This document shows, piece after piece, positions 6,602 through 14,271 of a stretch of DNA of 22,062 bases (its first letter is position 1; the number at the start of each line of letters is the position of its first letter). Below the pieces are notes generated by a model. It saw only the letters and a list, made by a program, of their open reading frames with translations, did not search any database and was not told the origin of the DNA. A program made the position numbers and the translations under genes. The DNA lies in NCBI GenBank assembly GCA_031266295.1, contig JAISBH010000173.1:1-22062 (forward strand), written 5' to 3'. This stretch comes from Oscillospiraceae bacterium. Lineage in GTDB: Bacteria; Bacillota; Clostridia; Christensenellales; Aristaeellaceae.

Positions 6602-7506
6602 AGGAACGTCTGTCTCATTGGGCCGCCGATATTGAGCGCGAGCTGGAAGGATTCTGCGTTCCAGAAAGTCCGGCGCATGAACGGTTCGCGGAGATGCTGC
6701 GGTATGGATTGCTGGGCGGGGGGAAGCGCCTGCGCGGAGGTCTGCTGCTGGCGGCGAGCGAGGCGATGGGCGGGAACTATGAGGAGGCGCTGCGGTTCGC
6801 GGCGGCGCTGGAGTGCATCCATGCGTTTTCGCTGGTACACGACGATTTGCCCGCGATGGACGACTCCGACACGAGGCGCGGCAAGCCGTCTCATCACAAG
6901 GTCTACGGCGAGGGCATGGCGGTGCTGTCGGGCGACGCGATGCTGGCGATCGCGGCTGAACGGATGCTGGCGATCACGGCGAATGCAGGGCTTAATACAG
7001 GCCTGAACGGCGAAGACGCTGGAGAAGCGTTGCGCGGCATGAAACGGCGCGCAGACGCGGCGCTGACCATCATGCGGTCGGCGGGGATGCGCGGGATCGC
7101 GGCGGGGCAGTTCATGGATCTAGAGGGCACGGGTGCGCCGCAGTGGCAAGACGGAGGGTTCGACGCTCGCGCCGCTCTGCTGACGGATATAGATCAGCGC
7201 ACGACGGCGGAGATGTTTCGCGCGGCGGTCGAGGCGGGGTTCATACTAGCTGGGGCGTCGGATGAGGAGACGAAGGCCGCGGTGTCGTTCGGGCTGAAGA
7301 TGGGGATGGTGTTCCAGATACGCGACGACGTGCAGGACGTCGGCGCGGACGACGGATTGATCACGTGGCCAGCCGTCTATGGGATAGAGGAATCAAGGCG
7401 CAGGGCGGATGAACTGGAGCGTGAGGCGCTGAAGGGCATAGAGCCGCTGGGCGCACGATGTTCACTGCTGAAGGAGTTTGCAGAGTTGATGAGAGGGTTT
7501 GCTTAA
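6598..7506 (+). CDS. ispA: Polyprenyl synthetase, IspA-like (geranylgeranyl/farnesyl diphosphate synthase family)
   Basis: This trans-prenyltransferase family condenses isopentenyl diphosphate with allylic diphosphates. Seen here are GGGKRLRGGLL (40-50), the first Asp-rich motif DDLPAMDDSDTRRG (82-95), GQFMDLE (170-176) and a second Asp-rich motif DDVQD (243-247). Two features are odd. The usual HKTG motif reads QRTTAE (200-205), losing its Lys. After DDVQD, the normal stretch with GK..G.D....K.TYP is shortened to LITWP (254-258), losing another conserved Lys. There is also an insert around 128-150. The gene position after xseB is that of ispA in many bacteria. It could be a diverged active enzyme or a non-catalytic partner. 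Confidence 0.82.
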   Translation: MKERLSHWAADIERELEGFCVPESPAHERFAEMLRYGLLGGGKRLRGGLLLAASEAMGGNYEEALRFAAALECIHAFSLVHDDLPAMDDSDTRRGKPSHHKVYGEGMAVLSGDAMLAIAAERMLAITANAGLNTGLNGEDAGEALRGMKRRADAALTIMRSAGMRGIAAGQFMDLEGTGAPQWQDGGFDARAALLTDIDQRTTAEMFRAAVEAGFILAGASDEETKAAVSFGLKMGMVFQIRDDVQDVGADDGLITWPAVYGIEESRRRADELEREALKGIEPLGARCSLLKEFAELMRGFA

Positions 7507-7527
7507 CGGAATAAAGGAGTGACGCCG

Positions 7528-7992
7528 ATGTCCCGCATTGATCATGTCAGCCATATCATTGAAAACCGCGTGTTGTGGACTGCGCTGCTGGCGTGGCTTA
7601 CTGCGCAGATCATAAAGGTAGTCGTCGTTCTGGTTACCGAGAAGCGCCTTAACATCCGCAAGATAGTCCAGTCGGGCGGGATGCCATCCTCGCACGCAGC
7701 GTTCGCGTTCGCGCTCGCGGTGGGCATAGGTTTGCATGATGGGTTCGGGGAACCGATATTCGCGCTGGCGTGCGCGTTCGCGCTGGTGGTGAGTTATGAC
7801 GCGTCGGGCGTGCGCCGACAGGCTGGGCGGCACGCGAAGGTTATCAACCAGCTGCTGACGGATCTAGAAAATTTGATCGAAAAGGGCACGCCCATCAAGC
7901 AGGAAACCCTTATTGAGTGGATAGGTCACACCCCGGTAGAGGTGCTGTGCGGCGCGGTGCTGGGCGGGGCGGTCGCGGCGATTATATTATAG
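7528..7992 (+). CDS. DUF212 (divergent PAP2-family) membrane protein
   Basis: The 154-residue product has the conserved pattern of the YuiD/DUF212 family: SGGMPSSHAAFAFALAVGIG, then VVSYDASGVRRQAGRHAKVINQLL, and GHTPVEVLCGAVLGG near the C-terminus. The family is related to the PAP2 phosphatases and is predicted to be membrane-embedded. Its substrate is unknown; a lipid or polyprenyl phosphate is an inference from the fold and from the ispA neighbour. ATG 7528 is chosen over GTG 7519 because AAAGGAG (7513-7519) overlaps that GTG and is correctly spaced only for the ATG. It lies 21 bp after ispA and 15 bp before obg. Confidence 0.88.
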   Translation: MSRIDHVSHIIENRVLWTALLAWLTAQIIKVVVVLVTEKRLNIRKIVQSGGMPSSHAAFAFALAVGIGLHDGFGEPIFALACAFALVVSYDASGVRRQAGRHAKVINQLLTDLENLIEKGTPIKQETLIEWIGHTPVEVLCGAVLGGAVAAIIL

Positions 7993-8007
7993 GAGAATAA
8001 TTTATCG

Positions 8008-9303
8008 ATGTTTGTCGATCAGGCGCGGATCAAGGTGCGCGCGGGTAATGGCGGGAACGGGTGCGTATCGTTTCACCGGGAGAAATTCCTGCAGAACGGC
8101 GGGCCGGATGGGGGCGACGGGGGCGGCGGCGGCGATGTGGTGATACACGCCGACACGCAGTTGCGTACGCTGATGGACTTTAGGTATAAGACGAAATACG
8201 AGGCTGGGTCGGGGCAGGACGGCGGATCGCAGAATCGCACGGGCAAGCGTGGCGAGGATATAGTGATAAGGGTGCCGCCGGGGACGGTGGTACGAGGGTC
8301 GGGCGATAAGGCGCTGCTGATGGACATGCGTATTCCCGGCGAAAAGCGTGTAGTTCTGCGGGGAGGCAGAGGGGGATGGGGCAATCAGCGGTTTGCGACG
8401 CCGACGAGGCAAGCGCCCAATTTCGCGAAACCAGGCGAGAAGGCGGTTTATGTCGAGCTTGACCTGGAATTGAAGTTGATCGCGGACGTGGGGTTGGTGG
8501 GTTTCCCCAATGTGGGGAAGTCGACGATACTGTCGGTGGTGTCGAGTGCGAAGCCGAAGATAGCGAACTACCCGTTTACGACGCTGTCGCCGAACATAGG
8601 GATGGTGAGGTTTGGCGGCGGGGATTTCGTGCTAGCTGATTTGCCGGGGTTGATTGAGGGCGCTAGCGGCGGTGCGGGGTTGGGTCACGCGTTCCTGAGG
8701 CACGCGGAGAGGACAAGGCTGCTGGTGCATGTGATTGACGCGTCGGGTAGCGAGGGCCGCGATCCGGTGGAGGATTATAGGGTTATCAATAATGAACTGG
8801 AGCAATTCGCGAAGACGCAGAGCGGGTTTAGCGGGTTGGATTCAAGGGTCAAAGTGATTGTGGCGAACAAGACGGACTTGTTAGGCGAGGATGAGGCGGA
8901 GGATATAGTAAGGAGGCTGCGCGAGGCGGCCGGGGGCGTGCCGGTGTTTGCGGTAAGCGCGGCGCAGAATAAAGGGTTAGACAAGGTGGTAGGGGAGATA
9001 CTGCGGCTGCTGGCGGATTTGCCGATACCGGTGCCGGAAGAGGAGACGGGCGCGCTGGAAGCGTTGGAGTCGGTTGAACCAGCGAGCGGGTTTGAGATAA
9101 GGCAAGAGGCGGGGCAGTACTTTGTGGAAGGTCCGGGGATGCGAAGGCTAGTGGACTCGGTGAACTTCAGTGATCAAGAGTCGCTGGCGTGGTTTCATAG
9201 ATCGCTGCAGCGCTTGGGGGTAATAGATGCGCTACGAGAACAAGGAGCGAGTCAAGGCGACAGCGTCCTGGTAGAGGGCATGGAGTTCGACTTTACGGAA
9301 TGA
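8008..9303 (+). CDS. obgE: GTPase Obg/CgtA
   Basis: Obg is a ribosome-associated GTPase for 50S assembly, stress signalling and sporulation initiation. The 431-residue product has the glycine-rich Obg fold (1-158, with GGPDGGDGGGGGDVV), the G domain with G1 GFPNVGKST (165-173), TTLSP (191-195), DLPG (211-214) and NKTD (287-290), and a C-terminal OCT domain (about 355-430, ending in the family pattern SVLVEGMEFDF). AGGAG (7991-7995) lies upstream with a longish 12-bp spacing. In most bacteria obg follows rplU-rpmA; here it follows DUF212 at the end of the nusB-ispA block. A strong hairpin starts 3 bp after the stop. Confidence 0.96.
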   Translation: MFVDQARIKVRAGNGGNGCVSFHREKFLQNGGPDGGDGGGGGDVVIHADTQLRTLMDFRYKTKYEAGSGQDGGSQNRTGKRGEDIVIRVPPGTVVRGSGDKALLMDMRIPGEKRVVLRGGRGGWGNQRFATPTRQAPNFAKPGEKAVYVELDLELKLIADVGLVGFPNVGKSTILSVVSSAKPKIANYPFTTLSPNIGMVRFGGGDFVLADLPGLIEGASGGAGLGHAFLRHAERTRLLVHVIDASGSEGRDPVEDYRVINNELEQFAKTQSGFSGLDSRVKVIVANKTDLLGEDEAEDIVRRLREAAGGVPVFAVSAAQNKGLDKVVGEILRLLADLPIPVPEEETGALEALESVEPASGFEIRQEAGQYFVEGPGMRRLVDSVNFSDQESLAWFHRSLQRLGVIDALREQGASQGDSVLVEGMEFDFTE

Positions 9304-9306
9304 CGG

Positions 9307-9328
9307 AGAGGGGGAACGAACCCCCTCT
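9307..9328 (+). terminator. Stem-loop directly after obg (no U-tract)
   Basis: AGAGGGGG (9307-9314) pairs perfectly with CCCCCTCT (9321-9328) around a 6-nt loop, 3 bp after the obg stop. There is no T run, so it may protect the mRNA 3' end or belong to the adjoining palindromic repeat rather than terminate transcription. Confidence 0.3.
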
Positions 9329-9379
9329 GCCGCTGTGGCGGCATCTCCCCCTAGGGGGGCGATGAGGGTTGTCGGTTAC
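9314..9379 (+). repeat. REP-like palindromic element, copy 2
   Basis: This is the inverted copy of the element at 31-97. It has the hairpin TGCCGC/GCGGCA (9328-9333 and 9338-9343), the palindrome CCCCCTAGGGGG, and GATGAGGGTTGTCGGTTAC running out to the repeat end. A weaker third copy is visible at about 9579-9609 (CCTCCCCCTGGGG, then GAATGAGAG). Confidence 0.6.
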
Positions 9380-9396
9380 TATGTGGTTCGCAAGCA

Positions 9397-9750
9397 ACGG
9401 GGGACCGGTTGCGTTACGAGATAGACTATCCAGGTACAACCGGCGATCCGAAGCCGGTAGAATGTGTATCAAGATGGTCCAGGCGAAGCCTGGTCAGGAT
9501 TCGAAAGGGTGGATAGCCCTTCGCAGGGTCTGGGATGCGGCGCATCCGCGCCTTCGGGAAGGGGACTGACGTTCCCCTCCCGACCTCCCCCTGGGGCTTG
9601 GAATGAGAGGACGGGGGAACCGGTTACGTTCCGGCACAGACTATCCAGGTGAAACAGGCAATCCGAAGCCGGTAGAATGTGTATCACGATGGTCCAGGCG
9701 AAGCCTGGTCAGGATTCGAAAGGGCGGATAGCCCTTCGCAGGGTCTGGGA
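9397..9750 (+). repeat. Two-copy tandem repeat of about 215 bp, hairpin-rich
   Basis: Copy A (9397-9535) and copy B (9611-9750) align throughout. The final 90 nt (9446-9535 and 9661-9750) differ at only two positions. Each copy can form an enclosing stem CTATCC/GGATAG (9426-9431 with 9511-9516; 9641-9646 with 9726-9731) around the hairpin CCAGGC-GAA-GCCTGG. An AGGGY/GCCCT hairpin overlaps the closing arm. Each copy ends in a hairpin whose sequence differs but whose pairing is kept. The short frames crossing the region look non-coding. It may be a structured RNA or a dispersed repeat family. Confidence 0.6.
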
Positions 9751-9802
9751 CAGAGTCCCAGGCTCCCCGCTGGGACGTTCCTCGTTCCCCCGTTCCAACC
9801 CT

Positions 9803-9862
9803 GCGCCCCGCCAGTAAAATACTATAAATGAATAGTCAACTCACGTTATAGTGGCGGGGCGC
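9803..9862. repeat. 11-bp perfect inverted repeat with AT-rich loop
   Basis: GCGCCCCGCCA (9803-9813) is repeated inverted as TGGCGGGGCGC (9852-9862), around 38 bp of AT-rich DNA. It marks the boundary between the repeat zone and the decayed regulator upstream of the sugar importer genes. Whether it is an operator, a cruciform or a repeat end cannot be told from sequence alone. Confidence 0.4.
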
Positions 9863-9984
9863 CAGTAATTTAAAGCGCATTCGATCCGCAGATCGAACAG
9901 CGTCCCGCCGCAGCGGATAGCCGAGGATACCGTGGCGCAATGCATGACTTCGCATTGCCCTTGATGATGCGTCAAGAATGGAAC

Positions 9985-10156
9985 GTTACCGTTATGTCGG
10001 GCAGCGCATCAACGATAGGCACGCCGTCCAGCTTGCAGCTGCTTATTAAGTCCTCCACGTCCGAGTAGATTTCAGGCTCGAGTTCAGAAGCTGGGATTCC
10101 AGCCGAACGTTAATGCCCGCCGCCTCGTCAGCCATGAGAGCAGGACGATCGGCGTC
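9985..10156 (+). pseudogene. Decayed helix-turn-helix end of the LacI-type regulator
   Basis: The frame of the downstream gene stays open back to a TAG at 10016 but contains no ATG, GTG or TTG before 10157. From about 10067 it reads RFQARVQKLGFQPNVNARRL, the helix-4 and hinge region typical of LacI proteins (usually TRARV...LGY.PN..AR.L). Upstream, the expected IKDVA..AGVS.STVS..L segment is not intact in any frame. Scraps such as ASTI and SSTSE occur in another frame that ends at a TAG at about 10066. Several indels are implied. If real, the protein cannot bind DNA in the normal way. Confidence 0.5.
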
Positions 10157-10987
10157 GTGCTGGACGACATATCCGACTACATCTACGGCGCAATGCTCGC
10201 GGGTATACAGACTGTGGCGCATCGGCATGGTTATGTGTGCACGTTCTTCAGCCGTCAGCCGAGCGGGGCGACGGAGGCCTCGCATCTGGAATTATTCGAA
10301 AGCCGCCAGGTAGACGGCTTGCTATTCGCCACGTTTCACAAGCGTGACCCATTAGAAGTCCGTCTCCTTGCACAAAGCCAGAAGCCGATCGTGCTGATAG
10401 GTGAGCATCATGGCGCGCTGTACGTGCCGTCCGTCGATATCGATAACGCGCTGGGCACGATGGAAGAGGTTTCCTATATGATACGTCAGGGACGCCGCCG
10501 TATCGCGTACCTGTCCGGGCCGGAAATGATGTCGGCGAGCGAAGCGCGGCTGAACGGTTATGAGCAGGCGTTGGAAATGTCCGGCACGCCAATAGACGCC
10601 GCGCTGATCGAACCCACACTTTGGAGCGTGGAAGGCGGCTACAAAGCCACGAAGCGGCTTATGGCGCGCACGACGTTCGACGCGCTGGTGGGATCCAACT
10701 CCTACTGCTCCTATGGCGCGGTGCTTGCGCTCAAGGAAGCGGGCTGGAGCATCCCGGAGGACGTTGCGGTAGCCGCCTTTGACGACGACGCGTTGTGCCG
10801 CTATACGAGCCCCAGCCTGACGACACTTAGCCAGCCGCTCACGCGTATGGGCGAGATTGCCGCCGAACAGCTCGCCGCGCGCATACGCGAAGAGAACGTA
10901 GACCGCTCCGCCATCTACGTGCAGCCGCAGCTGATACTGCGCGCCTCCACGGCCGCGCGGACGGACGCTTTCGCAAAGGAGGGCTGA
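10157..10987 (+). CDS. LacI/GalR-type ligand-binding domain, DNA-binding domain missing (probable pseudogene)
   Basis: The 276-residue reading frame begins mid-strand in the conserved IGVVLDDISDYIYG segment. It continues through a complete periplasmic-binding-like fold: PIVLIGEHHGALYVPSVDIDN, GRRRIAYLSGPEMMSASEARLNGYEQAL, FDALVGSNSYCSYGAVLALKEAGWSIPEDVAVAAFDD and LTTLSQPLTRMGEIAAEQL. These are the standard landmarks of LacI regulators that sense sugars. The GTG start has no ribosome binding site and is only the first start codon available. The stop lies inside the Shine-Dalgarno region of the permease gene, so the gene was the first of the importer operon. It would normally be the local repressor; loss of the HTH suggests constitutive or altered control. 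Confidence 0.72.
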   Translation: MLDDISDYIYGAMLAGIQTVAHRHGYVCTFFSRQPSGATEASHLELFESRQVDGLLFATFHKRDPLEVRLLAQSQKPIVLIGEHHGALYVPSVDIDNALGTMEEVSYMIRQGRRRIAYLSGPEMMSASEARLNGYEQALEMSGTPIDAALIEPTLWSVEGGYKATKRLMARTTFDALVGSNSYCSYGAVLALKEAGWSIPEDVAVAAFDDDALCRYTSPSLTTLSQPLTRMGEIAAEQLAARIREENVDRSAIYVQPQLILRASTAARTDAFAKEG

Positions 10988-10989
10988 AC

Positions 10990-11895
10990 ATGTTGACGCG
11001 CAAACGCCAGCGGTGGGCATACCTGTACATCCTGCCGTTCTTCGCGAGCTTCCTGGCATTCAGCGTATACCCGATCTTCTATTCATTCTACCTATCCTTT
11101 ACCGAATACGATCCCCTGAGCCTCGCGACACGCTGGGTCGGCGCGGCGAACTATATCCGCATGTTTACCTCGCGCTACTTCTGGGACAGTGTTGGGCATA
11201 CGCTTGTCATTTGGCTGTTCTCCATCATCCCGCAGTTAACCATCGCTATGCTGCTCTCGCTGATCCTCAACGAACGCTGGGTGAAGGGCAAGACGGCCTT
11301 GCGCAGTATCTACTACTTCCCCAATTTAGTAACGCCCATTACGATCGGGCTGCTGTTCAACATGCTCTTCTCTTATCCAGGCGGAACGATCAACAATATC
11401 CTGACCGCTCTGCACCTGTTTCCGCATCCGGTCGAGTTCAAGAACGCGCCCGTGCTGGCAATGCTGGTTGGCGGCATCGCAATATGCTGGCAGTACTTCG
11501 GCTACAACATCATCTTCATATCCGCCGGTCTCAACGCCATTAACCAGGATGTATACGAAGCCGCCGAAATGGACGGAGCGAACGCGTGGCAGCGCACAGC
11601 GCACATCACACTGCCGCTCATTCGGCCGATCATGATATACGTGATGGTGACGTCTGTGATTGGCGGGCTGCAAATCTTCGACATTCCAAAGATGCTGTTC
11701 CGGGACGGCGTAGCCAACTCCACGCGCACGATGGTTTTGTATATGTACGAAAGCGCGTTCGAACGCTGGCAGTTCGGGTTTGGCGCGGCTCTGGCATACG
11801 GTATTTTCCTTGTGATCGCAGTGTTCTCGGCGCTGTCGCTGTTTGTGACTACGCGCATAGGCTCGAAGAACGCAAAAGAAGGGAAGACGGCATGA
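10990..11895 (+). CDS. Carbohydrate ABC transporter permease, MalF/UgpA-type
   Basis: The 301-residue inner-membrane protein has six predicted helices, starting with AYLYILPFFASFLAFSVYPIFYSFYLSF. It carries the cytoplasmic EAA loop (EAAEMDGANAWQRTAHITLPLIRP, about 191-214) that docks the ATPase. A GGAGG site (10978-10982) precedes ATG 10990. The gene follows the LacI-type domain by 2 bp and overlaps the second permease by 4 bp (ATGA). No ATPase gene is present locally, as is common for Firmicutes CUT1 systems that share an MsmX-like ATPase. The sugar is unknown; most systems of this type carry oligosaccharides. Confidence 0.93.
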   Translation: MLTRKRQRWAYLYILPFFASFLAFSVYPIFYSFYLSFTEYDPLSLATRWVGAANYIRMFTSRYFWDSVGHTLVIWLFSIIPQLTIAMLLSLILNERWVKGKTALRSIYYFPNLVTPITIGLLFNMLFSYPGGTINNILTALHLFPHPVEFKNAPVLAMLVGGIAICWQYFGYNIIFISAGLNAINQDVYEAAEMDGANAWQRTAHITLPLIRPIMIYVMVTSVIGGLQIFDIPKMLFRDGVANSTRTMVLYMYESAFERWQFGFGAALAYGIFLVIAVFSALSLFVTTRIGSKNAKEGKTA

Positions 11896-12773
11896 TGAGG
11901 ATGGATGCGCCGCCCGCGTCCCGCGCGGCGAACCGGCAGGCGCTCACGAGACGATGGATGTCCCGAGGCTTGTGTTACTTTATACTGCTAAGCATCGCGC
12001 TCGTGTCGTTTTTTCCGTTCTATGTGATGCTGCTCGGCGCCACACAGGACAATTATCACATCACCTCGACCGTAACGCTGCTGCCGGGGCGGCATCTGGC
12101 GGGGAATTACGCGCGCATGATGCAGAACAAAAACATCTGGCGCGGGTTCATGAACTCGCTAAGCCTCGCGCTGGCGAACACTGCCGTATGCCTGTACTTC
12201 TCATCGTTGACCGCATACGCCTTTGCCAAGTTTCGCTTTAAGGGCAGCGGCGCGCTCTATGGGATCATCGTCAGCACAATGATGATTCCGGGGCAGCTGG
12301 GCGTGATCGGCTTCTTCAGGCAGATGAGCGATATGAAGCTGCTGAACAGCTATATACCGCTGATACTGCCAGCGATCTCAAACTGCTTCGCGGTGTTCTT
12401 TTTCCGCCAATACCTGGAAAGCAGCCTTCCGAACGAATTGATCGAAGCCTCGCTCATGGACGGCTGCCCAGAGATAACGATCTTCCATCGCGTGGTGCTG
12501 CCCGTGATGGTTCCCGCGTTGGTGACGCAGGGGGTTATGAGCTTCATCGGCAACTGGAACAGCTATTTGAATCCGCTCATTATCCTGACGCAAACTCAAA
12601 AGATGACGCTTCCCGTTATGCTAGCCTCCATCAAGAGCAGCGGCGGTGCGGCGGACTATGGTGCGCAGTATGTCGGCATCCTCGTATCGGTGCTGCCGCT
12701 GCTGATTGTGTTTGCGTTCGCCAACCGCGTAATCGTGGAGAAGATCGCCATCGGCGCGGCTGTGAAAGGTTAA
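11892..12773 (+). CDS. Carbohydrate ABC transporter permease, MalG/UgpE-type
   Basis: The 293-residue membrane protein is the partner of the preceding permease. It has an N-terminal helix (LCYFILLSIALVSFFPFYVML), a large extracytoplasmic loop with NYARMMQNKNIWRGFMNSL, and the EAA loop IEASLMDGCPEITIFHRVVLPVMVP (about 193-217). ATG 11892 overlaps the stop of the upstream permease as ATGA, which sets the start; the frame runs open further upstream but only antiparallel to the neighbour's coding sequence. It ends in FANRVIVEKIAIGAAVKG, the typical MalG-like C-terminus. Confidence 0.93.
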   Translation: MMRMDAPPASRAANRQALTRRWMSRGLCYFILLSIALVSFFPFYVMLLGATQDNYHITSTVTLLPGRHLAGNYARMMQNKNIWRGFMNSLSLALANTAVCLYFSSLTAYAFAKFRFKGSGALYGIIVSTMMIPGQLGVIGFFRQMSDMKLLNSYIPLILPAISNCFAVFFFRQYLESSLPNELIEASLMDGCPEITIFHRVVLPVMVPALVTQGVMSFIGNWNSYLNPLIILTQTQKMTLPVMLASIKSSGGAADYGAQYVGILVSVLPLLIVFAFANRVIVEKIAIGAAVKG

Positions 12774-12851
12774 GCGGTATGCGCAAACATCCGATCCCTG
12801 CGGGGAATGCTCCCCGACAATTATCTAACTAATAAGAAGGAGGACCCCGGA

Positions 12852-14099
12852 ATGAAGAAATGGATTTCCCTGCTGCTGTGCGTATGCATGACCCTCGCCT
12901 TGACGTCAGCCATGGCGATGGGCTATGAGACAGACGAATCCCTCGCAGGTGAATTTACCTGGTGGACTTACTTTGATCAAGCGCCATTCTTGAAGGACGA
13001 GTTCAACAAGAAGTACCCAAACGTGACTGTGCATCTGGAGGTGTTCGGCGGCGAGGATTATCAGACGAAGATTATGTCCACGCTGCCGTCCGGGCAAGGC
13101 GTGCCCGACCTGTTCGACTTGGAAGAGGGTTACGTCTATAAGTTCATCGAAAGCCCGCTGCTGGAGAACCTCGAATCGCTGGGCGTGCGAGCGTTCACGA
13201 GCGACTATTACCCGTGGGCGTTGGCGATGGCGACTGATAAGCAAGGCAATATCAAAGGGGTGTGCGACAATGTATCGCCGGTCGCGTTTTGGTACCTGCG
13301 CGACGCGATGGCGGAATGGCTTGGTACGAGCGACGACGCGGAAATCACGGCGAAGCTCAGCGACTGGGATGCCATACTGGAACTGTCGAAAGATATCACC
13401 GCGCGCAGCAACGGCGAGGTGCATCTGCTCTCCAATATGAGCGACTTGGTCAAGGTGGAAGGATACAGCCTGACCCCGTTCGTACGGGACGGCGTGTTCT
13501 CCGTCGAGCCAGGCTGGGTTGATCTGCTGGACACCATGCGCTCGTTCTGGGACGCTGGCGTGCTGGCCGACCTGGGCGGCTGGTCGGGCGAGTGGGCGAC
13601 CGCGTGGAACGACGGGACGCTGCTCATCCGAGTGATGCCCTCGTGGGATTTCTTTACAAATTGGGATCAGAACAGCGGAAACGTAGGAGTAGCGGCGCCG
13701 TTTAAGGGATCGTACGAGGGCGGCACCTACCGTGCCGTGTACGCAAACAGCGAGAAGAAAGATCTGTGTCTTAAGTTCATCGAGTTTCTGACGACAGTCC
13801 CCTATCAGGCGGAAAACCTAGCTGTGAACAACCAGATGCCCGCGAACATGAAGGTACTCGAGGCAATGGGCCCGGATTATTCAAACGAGAAATTCGGCGG
13901 CCAGAACATACTCCAGACCTATGATAAGGTGTGCCAGAGCATCCTGGACATCGTACCGGACATATACACGCGCGATTGCCAAAATCTGTTCGGCAAGCAC
14001 GCGAACCAGGGTATCAAGGATGGCCTTGCAAATGATCAGATCATCAAGAATTTCCAGGACGAAGTACGCGATAAGTATCCGGAATTGAAGGGTCTGTGA
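12852..14099 (+). CDS. Extracellular sugar-binding protein of the ABC importer
   Basis: The 415-residue product begins with a signal peptide (MKKWISLLLCVCMTLALTSAMA) with a likely cut after AMA. The mature protein follows the family 1 solute-binding fold: GEFTWWTYFDQAPFLKDEFNKKYPNVTVHLEVF, then YQTKIMSTLPSGQGVPDLFDLEEG, WNDGTLLIRVMPSWDF and FIEFLTTVPYQAENLAVNNQMPA. It captures the sugar and delivers it to the two upstream permeases. AAGGAGGA (12836-12843) gives the start. Unusually for a Gram-positive binding protein, no lipobox (L-[AS]-[GA]-C) is seen: the two Cys follow Leu-Leu and Cys-Val. It may be secreted, or anchored by its uncleaved signal. Confidence 0.92.
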   Translation: MKKWISLLLCVCMTLALTSAMAMGYETDESLAGEFTWWTYFDQAPFLKDEFNKKYPNVTVHLEVFGGEDYQTKIMSTLPSGQGVPDLFDLEEGYVYKFIESPLLENLESLGVRAFTSDYYPWALAMATDKQGNIKGVCDNVSPVAFWYLRDAMAEWLGTSDDAEITAKLSDWDAILELSKDITARSNGEVHLLSNMSDLVKVEGYSLTPFVRDGVFSVEPGWVDLLDTMRSFWDAGVLADLGGWSGEWATAWNDGTLLIRVMPSWDFFTNWDQNSGNVGVAAPFKGSYEGGTYRAVYANSEKKDLCLKFIEFLTTVPYQAENLAVNNQMPANMKVLEAMGPDYSNEKFGGQNILQTYDKVCQSILDIVPDIYTRDCQNLFGKHANQGIKDGLANDQIIKNFQDEVRDKYPELKGL

Positions 14100-14117
14100 T
14101 CCCTGGAAAATCAGCGG

Positions 14118-14149
14118 ACGGGCGCGGGAGGGATGCCTTGCGCGCCCGT
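14118..14149 (+). terminator. Candidate terminator of the ABC importer operon
   Basis: ACGGGCGCG (14118-14126) pairs perfectly with CGCGCCCGT (14141-14149), 18 bp after the binding-protein stop. The tail TTCTGGT is only weakly T-rich, so termination strength is uncertain. Confidence 0.5.
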
Positions 14150-14236
14150 TCTGGTACAATCCTGACCTCCTTTCAGAACTTTTATTGCCATATAACGTAA
14201 GGGAAAACGGGGATTACAGACAAACTGAAAGCATAG

Positions 14237-14271
14237 CTTACAGGAAAGAATCCTGAAAGGATTCTTTCCGA
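14237..14271. repeat. Dispersed hairpin motif, copy 2
   Basis: GGAAAGAATCCT (14243-14254) and AGGATTCTTTCC (14258-14269) form a 12-bp perfect stem with a GAA loop. It is preceded by AGCTTACA as in copy 1 near position 161. The stem top pair is T-A here but C-G in copy 1. Confidence 0.45.

Noticed and set aside
9369..9687. Several 60-70 residue frames across the tandem repeat on both strands
   Set aside because: They overlap one another on palindromic DNA, lack ribosome binding sites, and are better explained by the repeat structure.
9397..9750. Possible CRISPR array
   Set aside because: Only two repeats with a ~215-bp period, no short regular repeat-spacer pattern and no cas genes.
11586..11891. 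Upstream extension of the second permease gene
   Set aside because: It would lie inside the first permease in another frame; the ATGA overlap at 11892 is the normal arrangement.
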